Positions 23,601-34,669 of a DNA stretch of 64,000 nt are shown here, piece after piece. Below the pieces are notes generated by a model. The model ran no database searches. It worked only from the letters and a program-made list of their open reading frames with translations, and was not told the DNA's origin. The stretch is from Strongylocentrotus purpuratus (lineage: Eukaryota > Echinodermata > Echinoidea > Camarodonta > Strongylocentrotidae): assembly GCF_000002235.5 (NCBI RefSeq), contig NW_022145596.1, positions 30,430,140 to 30,494,139 of the forward strand, written 5' to 3'. A program made the position numbers and the translations under genes. Numbering within the stretch: position 1 is the stretch's first letter; each line of letters opens with the position of its first letter.

Positions 23601-26600
23601 GTATCTAATGAAAATAGAACACCCCAACGCCTTTTGAAATGAGCGTTCATGCCGCCCGAATTTGCATATCGCTTTTTTCGTGAAGGCATCCATTAATAAA
23701 GAAGAAAAATGCGTTAAAAAGACACTTTACCAAATATTATCACGACTTACAAAACAAAAAAAACACCAAAAAGGTACAGACAAAAAACATTTTTTATGTA
23801 TATCTTTTAAAAGGATGAAAACAAAGCTTGGGCTTTCATCACCTTTGAACCATTGAGAGTATATAACATCACACAAATTTAAACCATGTTTCCCGCTTTC
23901 TAGCGAATAAAAAGTGAGCAAACAATGAAGTTTGTACTTCGGACATATTTAAAACTTCATTTTCTCTGATGGAACCAAACAAATCTCTGTTTGTTAGATT
24001 GAATGTAGGCTGGTTGAGGGTTAACTGTATTCGATTGGCAAGGAGAATGAACGAACAATTAGCGTGACTTTTCCACTTCTCTTGGTATCTGTTCTTCTTG
24101 TATCTCTGACATACTTTTGAACCCCAAATGATTTACAATCCCAAGCTGGGTTAAATATTAAACCGATATTTGACAAGAGCATCATAAAGTTACTCTCCAC
24201 TTGCCTACTGCAACATATCGGGTGCCATAAAACATCTCTATTAAAGGATACGAATAAAACTAAACCTGAGAGAGAAACTCCGGGTGACTACTTCAAACGG
24301 ATTCAGAGGAAATTGAGAATTCTACATATTCTTCCCCATTAATTTCTCTATTTTGCACGAGCAAAACATTGTTTACATCTTCTTCTCTGGCTAGCTACAT
24401 GGCAGAGTGTTTTCTCTGTGTGGACCAAAGAACCTTTACTATAGTTAATAAAAGAAAAGTTTTAATGAGTAAAACGAAAACAGTTTCTCCTGTAAACAAG
24501 AGCAATATTGCATGTCTGTCTGGATGTAAATTATTAACAAGATTCCGTTATTTCTGTTTTCCTACTCGATCCTTCTGCTCTCTTGATAACAGCAGAAATT
24601 AATTTATTCAACTTTACTATCAAATTACTCACAACAATGATGATACAAAGAAAGATTGAAATATTGTGAGAAATGTCCATCTGTCGTTTTATGCTTTGTT
24701 AACAACATATAAAACGCGGGAAAATAACACATGTTTTAATTTTCTTCCCTATTACATTCTCCTTAATTAGGGTTGGGTTGTAAAAATGTTCAAGAGGCTC
24801 AATAGTTTTATTTTGAGTGAGAAATTTTCTTTCTCTTGTTAATTTGTTTTGTTTCGATCAAAATTAGTGTCAATGTTGTCATCTTTTTCTTGGAGTTTGG
24901 ATTTTGATTAGCATTGACTAGTTCCATTTCTTTGGAGTATTTCATGCCAATTTACATAATTTAAATGATTGAAACTAAAAAGATTTGTTTTAACGGATAC
25001 ATCAGTTTGAAAAATAATATATCGCTTATCAAGCGTTATCTTTATGCCTGTCATTTGAAATAAAGCCCTATGAATCTTTTCGCCATGATATTGAAAACAT
25101 GTTAAATAACTTATGAAATATATAGATGGGCTTATTTATTCCATTTATATACATTCGAATCCAAAAGTTGTAGTTAATGATAAACTTGAGTTCTGGTAAA
25201 CATTGTAAATAAATTCCCTCAGCATTCACCGAAACTTACACTGAATGTTCAAGATTACAAATAAATGACATGTGCAAAACCATTTTGGTAGAAAATGTAT
25301 AGGGGCTGATCAATGAAAATAGAAATATAAGAAAATCCGGGTAAGTATATAGGCCCGACACTATGTGCTGTCCACATGTCACTACGTGCAAATGGGAGTT
25401 GTGCTTTTTTAAAGTTTTTTTTTAATCGAAGATGATGTTTGTGCGTTTGTTTTTATTTCACTAGTTCACACAACCAATCTACTGCAGGATAAACAATCCA
25501 GAATAAATCTTAGCAATTTTCTCTCAAAATACGATTCCCATCCCAGAGCTCAAGATTAGCTTTAATTTTGCCTGTCCATTAAAAATATAACATAATATAT
25601 TTGCTACATGTTTGATTATAATTGCTTTCATAATGAAATCTTTAATCATTCGTGTTGAATTAAAGAGAAGGTTTACTTATGAGAAAGCTGACAATAATTT
25701 GAGTTGTGTTCATTCTTTTTATGTTAGCGTGGAAGAGTAACAAAGATAAAATGTCCCACTGAATAGGCTGGCTCTTCAAATGCCCTCATATTCAACATGT
25801 GACAAGTAGCAGCTAAAGATTGTGGACCACTACTTACATGTCTAGTCCCATATACACATTTATGTGTATTCAGTGCACCTGACTCATGGTACACTGTATT
25901 TATAAATTTATTAGCATTTTGAAGATCATAAAACATCACATTATACACCAAGACTCGTGTGCTACATGATCAACCTTTCCAATCGTTTCCACATTTTCTG
26001 TCTCATTGCAATTGCATGATTGGGCTCTGTTTCATAAAACTTGTTATCAATAACAAGTGTTACATTATTTCTGATACAATTTTGCTCTCACCCAATCAAA
26101 TTTAAGGACTTCATTAGCTTAAATATAACAGTTATTGCAATTTTGGTATTGATAACAAGTTTTATGAAATAGGACACCAAACTCAATATTATCTTTCACA
26201 GTGAGATCGTATCATTAACCTGTATTTTTGCCTTCCGTGTTCGACCTTATAAACTTGATACTAACTTTTATTTAGCATTTTGTAGTCAAAAAGCGTGTGT
26301 ACCAAATGATAACACTTTATGATATTTGCATATTTACAAACGAAATAAGATAACACAAATTGCTGCATCATACAGTATCAATAAATGAAAATAGGGGGAA
26401 ATGGTTTAATAGAGAAAGGGGAGGTCTGTAATGATTTCTTTTTTCTCGCTCGTTTATTCGGCGCCTTTTATTAGCTCGTCGTGTCACGAATGCTCGATTA
26501 CCCTATCTCCTCACGTACAATTTGTTTTAATGTTTGTAATATTTTGAATGGATGTAAATCTGAAATAAGTGCTTATAGTCGAAATGTAATCACAATGCAA

Positions 26601-27646
26601 TACAATGCTTCGTAAATGGGACAACTGAATATCAAATATTACATACTGTATATGGCGTCTCAATCAAACTTGACCTACTAATCAAATGATTCAAATGATT
26701 TTTATTTCTCATGCAAAACATAATACAAGAATAATTATATCACAACAAATATGCAATGAAACGACAAATATAATGGAAAAAGCATGAGAAACAGGAACTA
26801 ACTTAAAGCAGAGCTTGTTGAAGTGTTAGTTCCTCAGATGCTGTTTTACAATAAAACATGAACAAAGTATGCTTAGAAAACAATAAATAGACAAATATGT
26901 AGCTAATAAATTCTTTAAACAAATTGGGGGGGGGGGGGATAAAAAAAAAAGAGGAAAAATGGAGGGAAATAGTAGAAAGCAAAAAGAAAGAAAGATACAA
27001 AAAAGGGAAAATGAATGACTGCAAAAGCTTTAAAAAGGGAAATTAGATCAGTAGAAAGAGGGAGAAAGAGATCAGTTTAGAAAGAGATTGAGTCGAGAGC
27101 CAAACAAACCGAGGTTCGATCATGTACATGTGTTTAAAAGTTTAATCTAAAATGCAATGAACGAATCAGAATCTATTTATAGGAGACGTTGAAAATAAAC
27201 GAATTATAATGAAACATGTTGGAAATGTGTACCAAATAAATATGCTCTATACCGTATATACATGTGGAATAATGGGAATAATATAGAAAAATTATGTTGG
27301 ATAAGGGTGTCTGAATCAATATTATGTCCGTGTATACAAGTCTAGGTAATTTTTAAAATTCAAGTCAATTCAAATCATTTCACATCTATTGGATATAACA
27401 TGACAATCAAGGAATACAAATAAAGAAATGCAATTAAGTAAGTTTGTTTTGTTTTACTTATGACATGAGTACATTTTTATCAGAAGTGATGAGGTAAATT
27501 TAAAGGAATTGCAAAGACATTTGGCTTGTCTGAGGTACTTCCCACATTTTTTTAGGGGGGGGGGTCGTTTGCGCCGTATTAAAGAAATTGTTTTTTGTAT
27601 CTATAATTATGTCACACGAAGTAGGCCTACCATAATGTTATGCCTA

Positions 27647-27696
<50 letters not shown>

Positions 27697-29156
27697 ACTC
27701 TCTCTCTCTCTCCCTCTCTTTATTTCTTTCCTTTTTTCAGGCAAGACCAGAACAAAGGACAAGTATCGCGTCGTATACACGGACCATCAGAGACTAGAGC
27801 TGGAGAAGGAATTTCACTACAGTCGATACATCACCATCAGACGGAAGAGCGAGCTGGCGTTGGCTCTGGGCCTCTCGGAAAGACAGGTGGGTACATTATT
27901 TAACTTTGCGGTAAAACACAATGATTATAACAAGTAGGGATATCTGTGCCATTGCCCATTTTGAAACTGTTAACAACTAAATATTCATAGCAATACCAAG
28001 TTTTTTTTATTTGTTTTATGTTAGAAACTGATTTGTCCAGATATATATCTCTTGAAAATGTGACATATTGAAACTCACATAATTTTTGAAGTATTCAACT
28101 TAGTCAATTTAACCAGTCAACCTTTCGTTCTTGAGTTAATACGAAAAACGCAATTTACAAGCGGTAAGAATAATTCAGTTGTTAACTTTGGGTCCTTAAA
28201 CTCTTTCAATGTTCTTGGTTGTTTATAACCAGCCAAAATTAATATTTTTTTTTGGTATTTCTTTAAAAAAGAAATAATACAATGTCTGTATCAAAATGGG
28301 CGGTTAAAAAGATACACTCTACCTGTTTATTTTTTATTTATTTTTTTGCATCTTGTTTTATTAGTTGATCCCGCCTGCATTTCACAAAAAAAGCTATAAA
28401 CGGATAAATGAATATTTATGAACATTTTCTTTACATTTCTTTACATCAAACCACAATTTAAAAAAGGATAAACCTTTAAAACTAAATTTTGTTTCCCAAT
28501 AAACTGATAGAAGTAGTCATCAACGTTACTACAATGAATTTGATCGGTTGAATTCCTAATACTTTTTCACGGGAGAAACATGCAAAATTATTTTCAGACT
28601 ATTAAACATTTTATTTCGTTCTTGGCGATATGTTTTTTAGGTAAAAATATGGTTCCAAAATCGGCGAGCTAAGGAAAGAAAGATGGCCAAGAAGATAAAG
28701 ATGCAAGACGGACAACAACAACAACACCAGACCACACATCAAAGCGAAGAGAGAAGTTCGAATGGACGTCAGAAAGAATTCAGTCATCAAAACCAACAAA
28801 GCCATCATCACCCTCATCACCACCACAGCCATCATAATGCCGTATTACAGCATTCATCAAGCCCTCATCATACCACAGTCGACACCAAACCCAAACTCCC
28901 GATCATAACAACGATGACCACGGTCTCCGGCGATGTCATCAAGACGACCTCGCTGACGCACATGACCACGACATCGCCACCGCATCAGGCCAGTCTGCAG
29001 GCTACGAATGCGATCGAGAGCAGGGCACTGACGACCAGCCACGCCTTGAGCTCCGGCGCTGAAACTATCGAGAATTCGCTGCATATCCCAATCACTGCTG
29101 CAGATGTTGCAAACCTTGTATTAGTTAGTAGTAAGAATTCAATACTACAAGCGTGA
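17387..29156 (+). CDS. Cdx: Caudal-type homeobox transcription factor Cdx (3 exons, complete)
   Basis: Exons 17387-17927, 27741-27886 and 28641-29156 join in frame (541+146+516 nt) to give 400 residues and a TGA stop. The protein begins [11 protein letters not shown]. It has a Gly/Ser/Ala/Pro-rich activation-like N-terminus, the YDWMKSS hexapeptide (Y166-M169) for PBC-type cofactors, and a caudal-class homeodomain at residues 186-245 ([17 protein letters not shown], then [14 protein letters not shown]). The C-terminus is Gln/His-rich. The invariant W48, F49, N51 and R53 of helix 3 are present. Caudal proteins are nuclear DNA-binding regulators of posterior and gut identity and one of the three ParaHox genes. 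The intron at homeodomain 44/45 is a known caudal position. The open frame extends upstream to a TTG at 17327, but the first ATG is 17387. Confidence 0.95.
20566..20600 (+). repeat. Poly-T run in Cdx intron 1
   Basis: 35 consecutive T, then AA and a further T run; possibly the poly(A) tail of a minus-strand retroposon, though no body is recognised. Confidence 0.85.
25174..25565 (+). mobile_element. TTAA-flanked MITE, family 3, copy A
   Basis: It opens TTAATGATAAACTTGAGTTC and closes with AGCTCAAGATTAGCTTTAA. It matches 52985-53375 over the segment GAAACTTACACTGAATGTTC and the following ATTACAAATAAATG. Non-autonomous. Confidence 0.7.
26022..26178 (+). mobile_element. Short MITE with TTTCATAAAACTTGTTATCAA termini
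   Basis: TTTCATAAAACTTGTTATCA near the left end is exactly inverted near the right end (TTGATAACAAGTTTTATGAAA), with an AT-rich core of about 110 bp. No coding potential. Confidence 0.75.
26686..26835 (-). mobile_element. Retroposon 3' tail, minus orientation
   Basis: The reverse complement of this segment matches 29584-29730 for about 150 bp, ending in a GCATGAGAAATAAAA..TCATTTGAAT tail. The two copies lie in opposite orientation on either side of Cdx exons 2 and 3. Confidence 0.65.
27649..27720 (+). repeat. (CT)n tract in the Cdx intron 1 acceptor region
   Basis: An almost pure CT run of about 70 bp ends about 20 bp before the acceptor AG at 27739-27740. It forms an enlarged polypyrimidine tract. 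Confidence 0.9.
27741..27886 (+). CDS. Cdx: Cdx exon 2 (homeodomain helices 1, 2 and start of 3)
   Basis: The acceptor CTTTTTTCAG lies just downstream of a long (CT)n tract. The exon completes a Gly codon, then reads [16 protein letters not shown] and ends GLSERQ|GTGGGT at phase 0. Confidence 0.96.
27887..28640 (+). other. Cdx: Cdx intron 2 (754 bp)
   Basis: GTGGGT to TTTTAG. AT-rich, with no ORF or repeat of note. Confidence 0.85.
28641..29156 (+). CDS. Cdx: Cdx exon 3 (recognition helix and C-terminus)
   Basis: After TGTTTTTTAG it reads [18 protein letters not shown], followed by a Gln-rich and then a His-rich stretch, and stops at TGA 29154-29156. Strong donor-like strings just before the stop (GTAAGA at 29131, GTGAGT at 29153) leave room for an alternative 3' exon. 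Confidence 0.93.
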   Translation, partial: VKIWFQNRRAKERKMAKKIKMQDGQQQQHQTTHQSEERSSNGRQKEFSHQNQQSHHHPHHHHSHHNAVLQHSSSPHHTTVDTKPKLPIITTMTTVSGDVIKTTSLTHMTTTSPPHQASLQATNAIESRALTTSHALSSGAETIENSLHIPITAADVANLVLVSSKNSILQA

Positions 29157-29583
29157 GTATTATGCATTTAAAATAATATCGAACTTATCTCTTTTTTGCT
29201 TAAATGGTTTTGTCATTATTAAATTGTTATGAAAACATAATAATACATGTGTATATCCCAGAATGATCAATGTTATTGCAATTTGTTTCGTTATCCATCT
29301 ATTTTCGTTTATTTTCTGGTCTTTGTTTTCTGCAATGTTGTACACTTGTCTTTATAGTTGACCTTTTACACCGACAAACAGTATTTTTTAAATGATATCG
29401 TTCATCGGTGTCATAACTAGTTTCAGGGGAGAGGGAAGCTGGAGGAGGGGGGGGGGGGGGGTCATGGGGAGTCCAAGTCACGGGGGGGGGGGGGCAATTT
29501 GTTGCGGGGGAGGGAACCAAGTGAGGAAAATATGCATGGGATCTATTATCATTTCATTGACAAAGATAAACAAAAATATAGTT

Positions 29584-29730
29584 CTAACACTTCAACTAGC
29601 TCTGCTTCAAGTTAGTTCCTCTTTTCTCGTGCTTTTTCCATTGTATTTGTCGTTTCAAAACATATTTGTTGTGATATAATTATTCTTGTATTATATTTTG
29701 CATGAGAAATAAAATCATTTGAATTTTGAA
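29584..29730 (+). mobile_element. Retroposon 3' tail, plus orientation
   Basis: Inverted partner of 26686-26835, with an AATAAA at 29708 inside the tail. It lies in the presumed 3' flank of Cdx and could supply a poly(A) signal. A poly-G-rich stretch (29447-29495) precedes it. Confidence 0.65.
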
Positions 29731-30199
29731 TAACATAGTCTGGGTCACCAGTTGTCACAATACAACATTAAGTACCAGACGTAAACAAAACACATCTCGA
29801 TTAAATCCTTTAGTTAAGGAAACCTGGTTCTGTTGGAAAAACAAAGTTATATTTACATTTCAAACTTGATTTCAATTTTTGATAAATAATATGGTTGTAT
29901 TACCAATTTACTACCTTGCTACAATCTTGATAATGATATTAATGATAATAATACTAACAATTATAATTGTAATAATGATAATAATACGAATAATATTGCG
30001 GAACATAAGCAAATTTATTATTGTGAAGAGTGACTTACATTATGATAATTATTTGTATTTGTTATTATTTCGCTAAAATCGTTCCTTTTGAACATTTGCA
30101 AGTTTTAAAGTTTTTTCTGTATTCAGTTGTAAATGCTGGGTATTTTACCGATATCGCTACCACTGCTGTAATGTATTTTCAATTGTGCAATCTTCAGTC

Positions 30200-30543
30200 T
30201 TCTTCTTCTTATCGAGTCACTACACAAGTCCCGTCCAATGGTCCACACAGGCTTTAGCACGGCAATTAACGGCTTCCAGGTCATCTTGGGTGCATGGCTC
30301 TGACAGGAGTGGGCAGACTAGCAGGTGTTCCATTGTCTGTTCCTGGCCGCATTCACATGCCGTTTGTTCGTCTCCTAGACCCCACCTCTGCATTAGGACT
30401 CTGCATCGACCGTAGCCAGTTCTTAGGCGGTTGAGGCTAAGCCAGGTAGGCCAAGTCTCACTGGAGCCGGTTGCGAGGGATTCCTTCGGGCTGAGGGAGA
30501 GTTTATGTGGAGTGGTCTGAAGGTGGTTAGACCACAAAGTCAT
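30200..30543 (-). pseudogene. Non-LTR retrotransposon ORF2 C-terminal fragment
   Basis: The minus-strand frame reads LNRLRTGYGRCRVLMQRWGL and then CECGQEQTMEHLLVCPLL. This RTG..R....WG...C.CG..T..H.L..CP arrangement is characteristic of the zinc-binding region C-terminal to reverse transcriptase in LINE-type elements. No reverse transcriptase or endonuclease core is present upstream, so it is a truncated relic of about 107 codons. Confidence 0.7.
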
Positions 30544-30558
30544 CCTTTGTGGTCTAAC
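30526..30558. repeat. Perfect 14-bp-stem hairpin
   Basis: GTTAGACCACAAAG pairs with CTTTGTGGTCTAAC around a 5-base loop, at the edge of the retrotransposon fragment. Confidence 0.75.
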
Positions 30559-31482
30559 AATAGAAGACTAGCAATCTTCAGTGAAGGCGTACATAGAGCG
30601 CTTTCCGGGTCCTATACCCAAGCATCGTCATATATTGATGCATTGTGGGACACGGTTGTCGACACATTGGGACATAATGAACAATAGATGGCAGTATACG
30701 TACATCGGAAGAAATGTCAGTAGAATACCCCGCCTTTAAATACAATGAATTGTGTATCGTATTAATATTCAATGTTATACTTTAGGGTACGCTTCGGCGA
30801 CCCAATATGGATATGTCCATAAAACAAGAGGCTTGGCCGGGCATAGCTATATCAATCGAGAACTGTTTGAATAAAACAGACTCTCTGATTGAAACACTTG
30901 TAAATATTTGTAACATAATACAGTAATGAATTGTGTGTTTTTTTGGTGATGTTTTTTGGTTGGTTTGGTTTGTTTGCTTTTGTTTCTTTATTTTGTTTGT
31001 TAATGTATATTTTACCTTTCTACTTTTTGTCGATACTATTTGTAAAACGCATGGTGAGAGAATTTGTTGCTTTTTTTGTATAAATCTTTGAATTCGTAAT
31101 GCAAAACAAAAAAGTATATAAATATATATATAAATTTAATAATTAATTTTCTTTTGGACTATTATTTGATCATGTCTGCAAGTTTTAACCTCCGTTTGTA
31201 TTGTTGGTAATCGCTTCTGAATGTGATTTATTCGTAGAATTAATTACGTTATATTACTCTGAGTGTAGAACGTCAGTTGTAGATTTACGTAATTTGAATA
31301 ATGAAATTGTATTCATGTATATTTGTCATGTTACCAACAGAAGTCGAATTTTATCCAGAGGGCTACGATCACCTGTTTGTGATTGGACAAAGTGCCATAT
31401 GTAAAAATACTGTGTAATTGCCAAATGCAAATACATATATTAGAACAATAAGCTAATGTACATGTATTTTGTCAATGACCAT

Positions 31483-31991
31483 TAAAGGTAGTACAAAGTT
31501 TTGGTAAATTTTGAAAATTAGCTGGATAGTAATTCTTTACAATTTTGACATATTTGGATGCCCATGTAGTTGCATTATAAGCACTATAAATGTTAGCCCC
31601 TGAAACATATTTGCTTTCGAGAAAAATGGAATATCTAAATTTAGCGGTGCTCCCGGTAAATTTTGATAAATTTCAAATAGGGCCTACGGCCGTACAACAG
31701 TAGCTGCGACCATGAAAATCTCAGAATATGTAGTTGTGATAAATGATTTCCAAACGGAAATAGCAAATTGGTCGAATGTAGTCAAGAAACCTTGTTTCAT
31801 GGCTTAATTAATATATTGACCTTGAGAGGGAGCTATACAACATAAAGTGTTTATTATTTATAATTTCATGACTTTAGACTCGATTTCAACCGCGACAACG
31901 ATCACTGAATATTGTAGGATCGCATATGCTTCCAATATGTTCATTTGAACGAAATTCATGACCCCATACCAAAACTTTGTATTACCTTTAA
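31483..31991 (-). mobile_element. TTAA-flanked MITE, family 1, copy B
   Basis: TTAAAGGTAGTACAAAG at the left and ATTACCTTTAA at the right. Internally it is the reverse complement of 9582-10096. Confidence 0.8.
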
Positions 31992-32252
31992 CAACAAAAA
32001 AACGAATCTCATGATAATTTGGTTTAAGGATAATCATTCAGAAATTGTATCATGTACTGTTACTTTGTACTTTTTTAGTTTATTTCGCTGGTGCCCATTC
32101 AGATTTTGCATTTCTTCATATGTTGGGCTTATTTAATGTTTATCATGTTTATATCCTAGTTTCTGTATGATGTAAAAATAAAAAAATGCTTAACAACGAT
32201 GCCTAAAAATATGAACATATCAAAGTTATTTTCTAACGACTCACAACTTTTT

Positions 32253-32258
<6 letters not shown>

Positions 32259-32291
<33 letters not shown>

Positions 32292-32360
32292 TTCTCTCTT
32301 TCTATATTTCTCTCTCTCTCCGTCTATCTCTCTCTCTCTACCTCTCTCTCTCCTTCTCTC
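32259..32360 (+). repeat. (CT)n microsatellite
   Basis: CT runs with TA and CG interruptions. Confidence 0.9.
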
Positions 32361-32884
32361 TCACTTTCTCTATCTACGATCTACATTCCTAATATTCAAG
32401 CCTTGAAACAAAATGATTAACATGTTTGCATTAAGTTAGTAGCATTTATTTACCCAGTATGTCCTTTCTCTTTTCATTATATCGAATAACCGTTTTAAAT
32501 TGCTTAAATCATGTAAATAAGATATTGCATAAATATTAGTCATCCATGTTATGTTCTATATGATACTTAAGACAATTCGCCTCATTATTCAATGCAATTC
32601 ATTCAACTTTAACATTCATTCAACTTTAATACATACAATGCATACTTCTCTGTCTAAAATACCGATTATTTTTTCCATTGTTTTCCTCTGAAAAGCATGT
32701 TCATTGAAATTACCACAAATTGAAGCGAAGGAATGTATAAAGCGTCGCATTCTTACAATACTTACTTGTACTGGTCATGAAATAAAATGAATTTAATAAT
32801 TATAAACACACACGTTTAGTACTTATTTGAGTATCGTCTGCTTGCATTTGATATCACAGAACCAGTTGAATGTTACAGCACATA

Positions 32885-32944
32885 AGAGCCAGAAGGACGT
32901 TAATTCATAGCGGTTTACGCAATAAGGATTGCCCTTCTGGCTCT
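32885..32944. repeat. Perfect 12-bp-stem hairpin with nested hairpin
   Basis: AGAGCCAGAAGG (32885-32896) pairs with CCTTCTGGCTCT (32933-32944). The loop ends in a second small stem, GCAAT-AAGG-ATTGC. No family identity is known. Confidence 0.6.
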
Positions 32945-34357
32945 CAACAGATTGTTTCATCCTCAACTGAAGAAAAAAAATATGATTACTAAGAATATTG
33001 ACCTACATGTACGCTATTCTATGAATATATTGATCCGACATCTGCTCCACACTTTATTTCATCACACGTAAACCTAAACTTGAATTGGCAATCCAACTTG
33101 GTAAAAATTAAGTCCATTTTGTACGTGTTCTAGAAAAGCAGATATTTAAGATAAACTGAATGGTGAAAGTTTGAAATAAACCGTACCAGGAATATATTCA
33201 ATGTTATTAATGTTCGAAATATATGATCACTAAATCTATGCGAATCTCAAATTGGCAATTTGGTCAATGAAGTATGCCATTGTCACGGAAAACTATCCTT
33301 TTTTTCGTGTACAAAATATTATAAAATTCTATTTTCTCCTAAGTGCGTTCTTCCTTGGAGCACTGCTCAAAATATATTATAAATAGCATATAGGTCCTCT
33401 GAAGAGAAAAGACAATGCTGAGTCATGCATTTTGAAAAATTGACATTTTAATAATTTTCTCTTCTAGAACAAATTTGTCGAAAATACGTCAAAGTGACAT
33501 TCCCGAATCAGCCAATTTCAATTTCCATAGTATATTTATAACTTTCTTATTGGTTTCGGATTTTGTTCAAACTTTTAACAGTCTGCTTTTCTGATTTGTA
33601 TTCATTTTTTTACAGTGTAGTTTGCTATCAAGTCTGGATTTTCCTTTAAGATATTGACCGCGGAGCAATAGTCACCGGAACACGTGTCGGTCAATCCTAA
33701 AGAGGGAAAGTGAAACAACACTAAGAATATTTTTAATTGTGAACACCTCTTTTCTATCTACGTGGGTTACAGATATTTGTCAATGGACATCAACGGATAA
33801 GATAACAATGCGTAAAATAAACTTGCAAGCCACTAAATTCCCTTGTAAAATTAAAATGAAGAAACTGATAGAACTATAATAACAAAAGGAAAAATGTAGA
33901 ATATTTTTCCTTAAATTTTACCGGCACTCAATAAGAGCTACATGCCTGCCATGTTTATATTAAAATGAATTGTTTATGTAATAATAATAATAGCCTAATA
34001 ATCCACTCCAAATTTTATTAAACCGAAACAGAAATTCATTTTGCCCAATTGATTTGCCTAATTTATAGTGAGTCTCTTCCAAATGGTTACCAATTGCGTA
34101 ATTATTTAAAAACCAATTTTATTTATATTGAAAATACAGCTCCTGCAATCGTTACCAGTAAGTAGTTTATTAATTTGCATACAGGATAGAAAATATTACC
34201 TTCTAAAATCTCCTTTTTTTCTCTCTCTCCTTATTAAAATTACGAAAAAGAGTGACATTTTTTCTTTTGAATTCGAATGTTTAATCTAAAATTAATTGAA
34301 AGAGTTGATGGTGATTGTAATTATCACCGTTTCCCGCGGAAAATAACTTATTATTTA

Positions 34358-34669
34358 TTATATCCACCACTCTTGCTCAAACAGTGTTTTGGTATACCAG
34401 GGTTTATTTTGTCCATCATCAAACGGTTTGGACGCCCTCTCGCACATCTTTCCCCAGACGGTCGGTGGGCATAGACAGACGCGGCAGTCGGTGGGACTCT
34501 GATATCCGCCATTTTGACAGTCCAATTTGAAGCCGCAGTGGTTGCCGCATTTATACATGAGGTTAACGAGCTTGAGATCGTAGAAGCTAGGCTTGGTCCT
34601 CCAGTCGATTATATGATTTGGTTTGTCCTTGACTGTTATTGTTGGTAACGCGAAGTGCTTTGAAAACGC
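34358..34669 (-). CDS. Astacin gene exon 5 (end of catalytic domain, EGF-like module)
   Basis: After CTTAATCCAG it reads AFSKHFALPTIT, then DLKLVNLMYKCG. The EGF-like segment C..LDCQNGG..CRVCLCPP....MCE follows, and the frame stops after EQEWWI at TAA (34358-34360). Confidence 0.85.
   Translation of the reverse strand, partial: AFSKHFALPTITVKDKPNHIIDWRTKPSFYDLKLVNLMYKCGNHCGFKLDCQNGGYQSPTDCRVCLCPPTVWGKMCERASKPFDDGQNKPWYTKTLFEQEWWI

Larger units (their letters stand above)
17928..27740 (+). other. Cdx: Cdx intron 1 (9.8 kb)
   Basis: AT-rich with no supported internal gene. It contains a poly-T run at 20566-20600, poly-C at 19917-19929, MITEs at 25174 and 26022, a retroposon tail at 26686 and a (CT)n tract at the 3' end. 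It may hold enhancers, but none can be recognised by eye. Confidence 0.7.
31992..34350. other. Intergenic between Cdx and the astacin gene
   Basis: A (CT)n-rich block at about 32259-32360, a perfect 12-bp-stem hairpin at 32885-32944, and a diverged piece of the family 2 MITE at about 33535-33650. No gene is supported. Confidence 0.6.
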
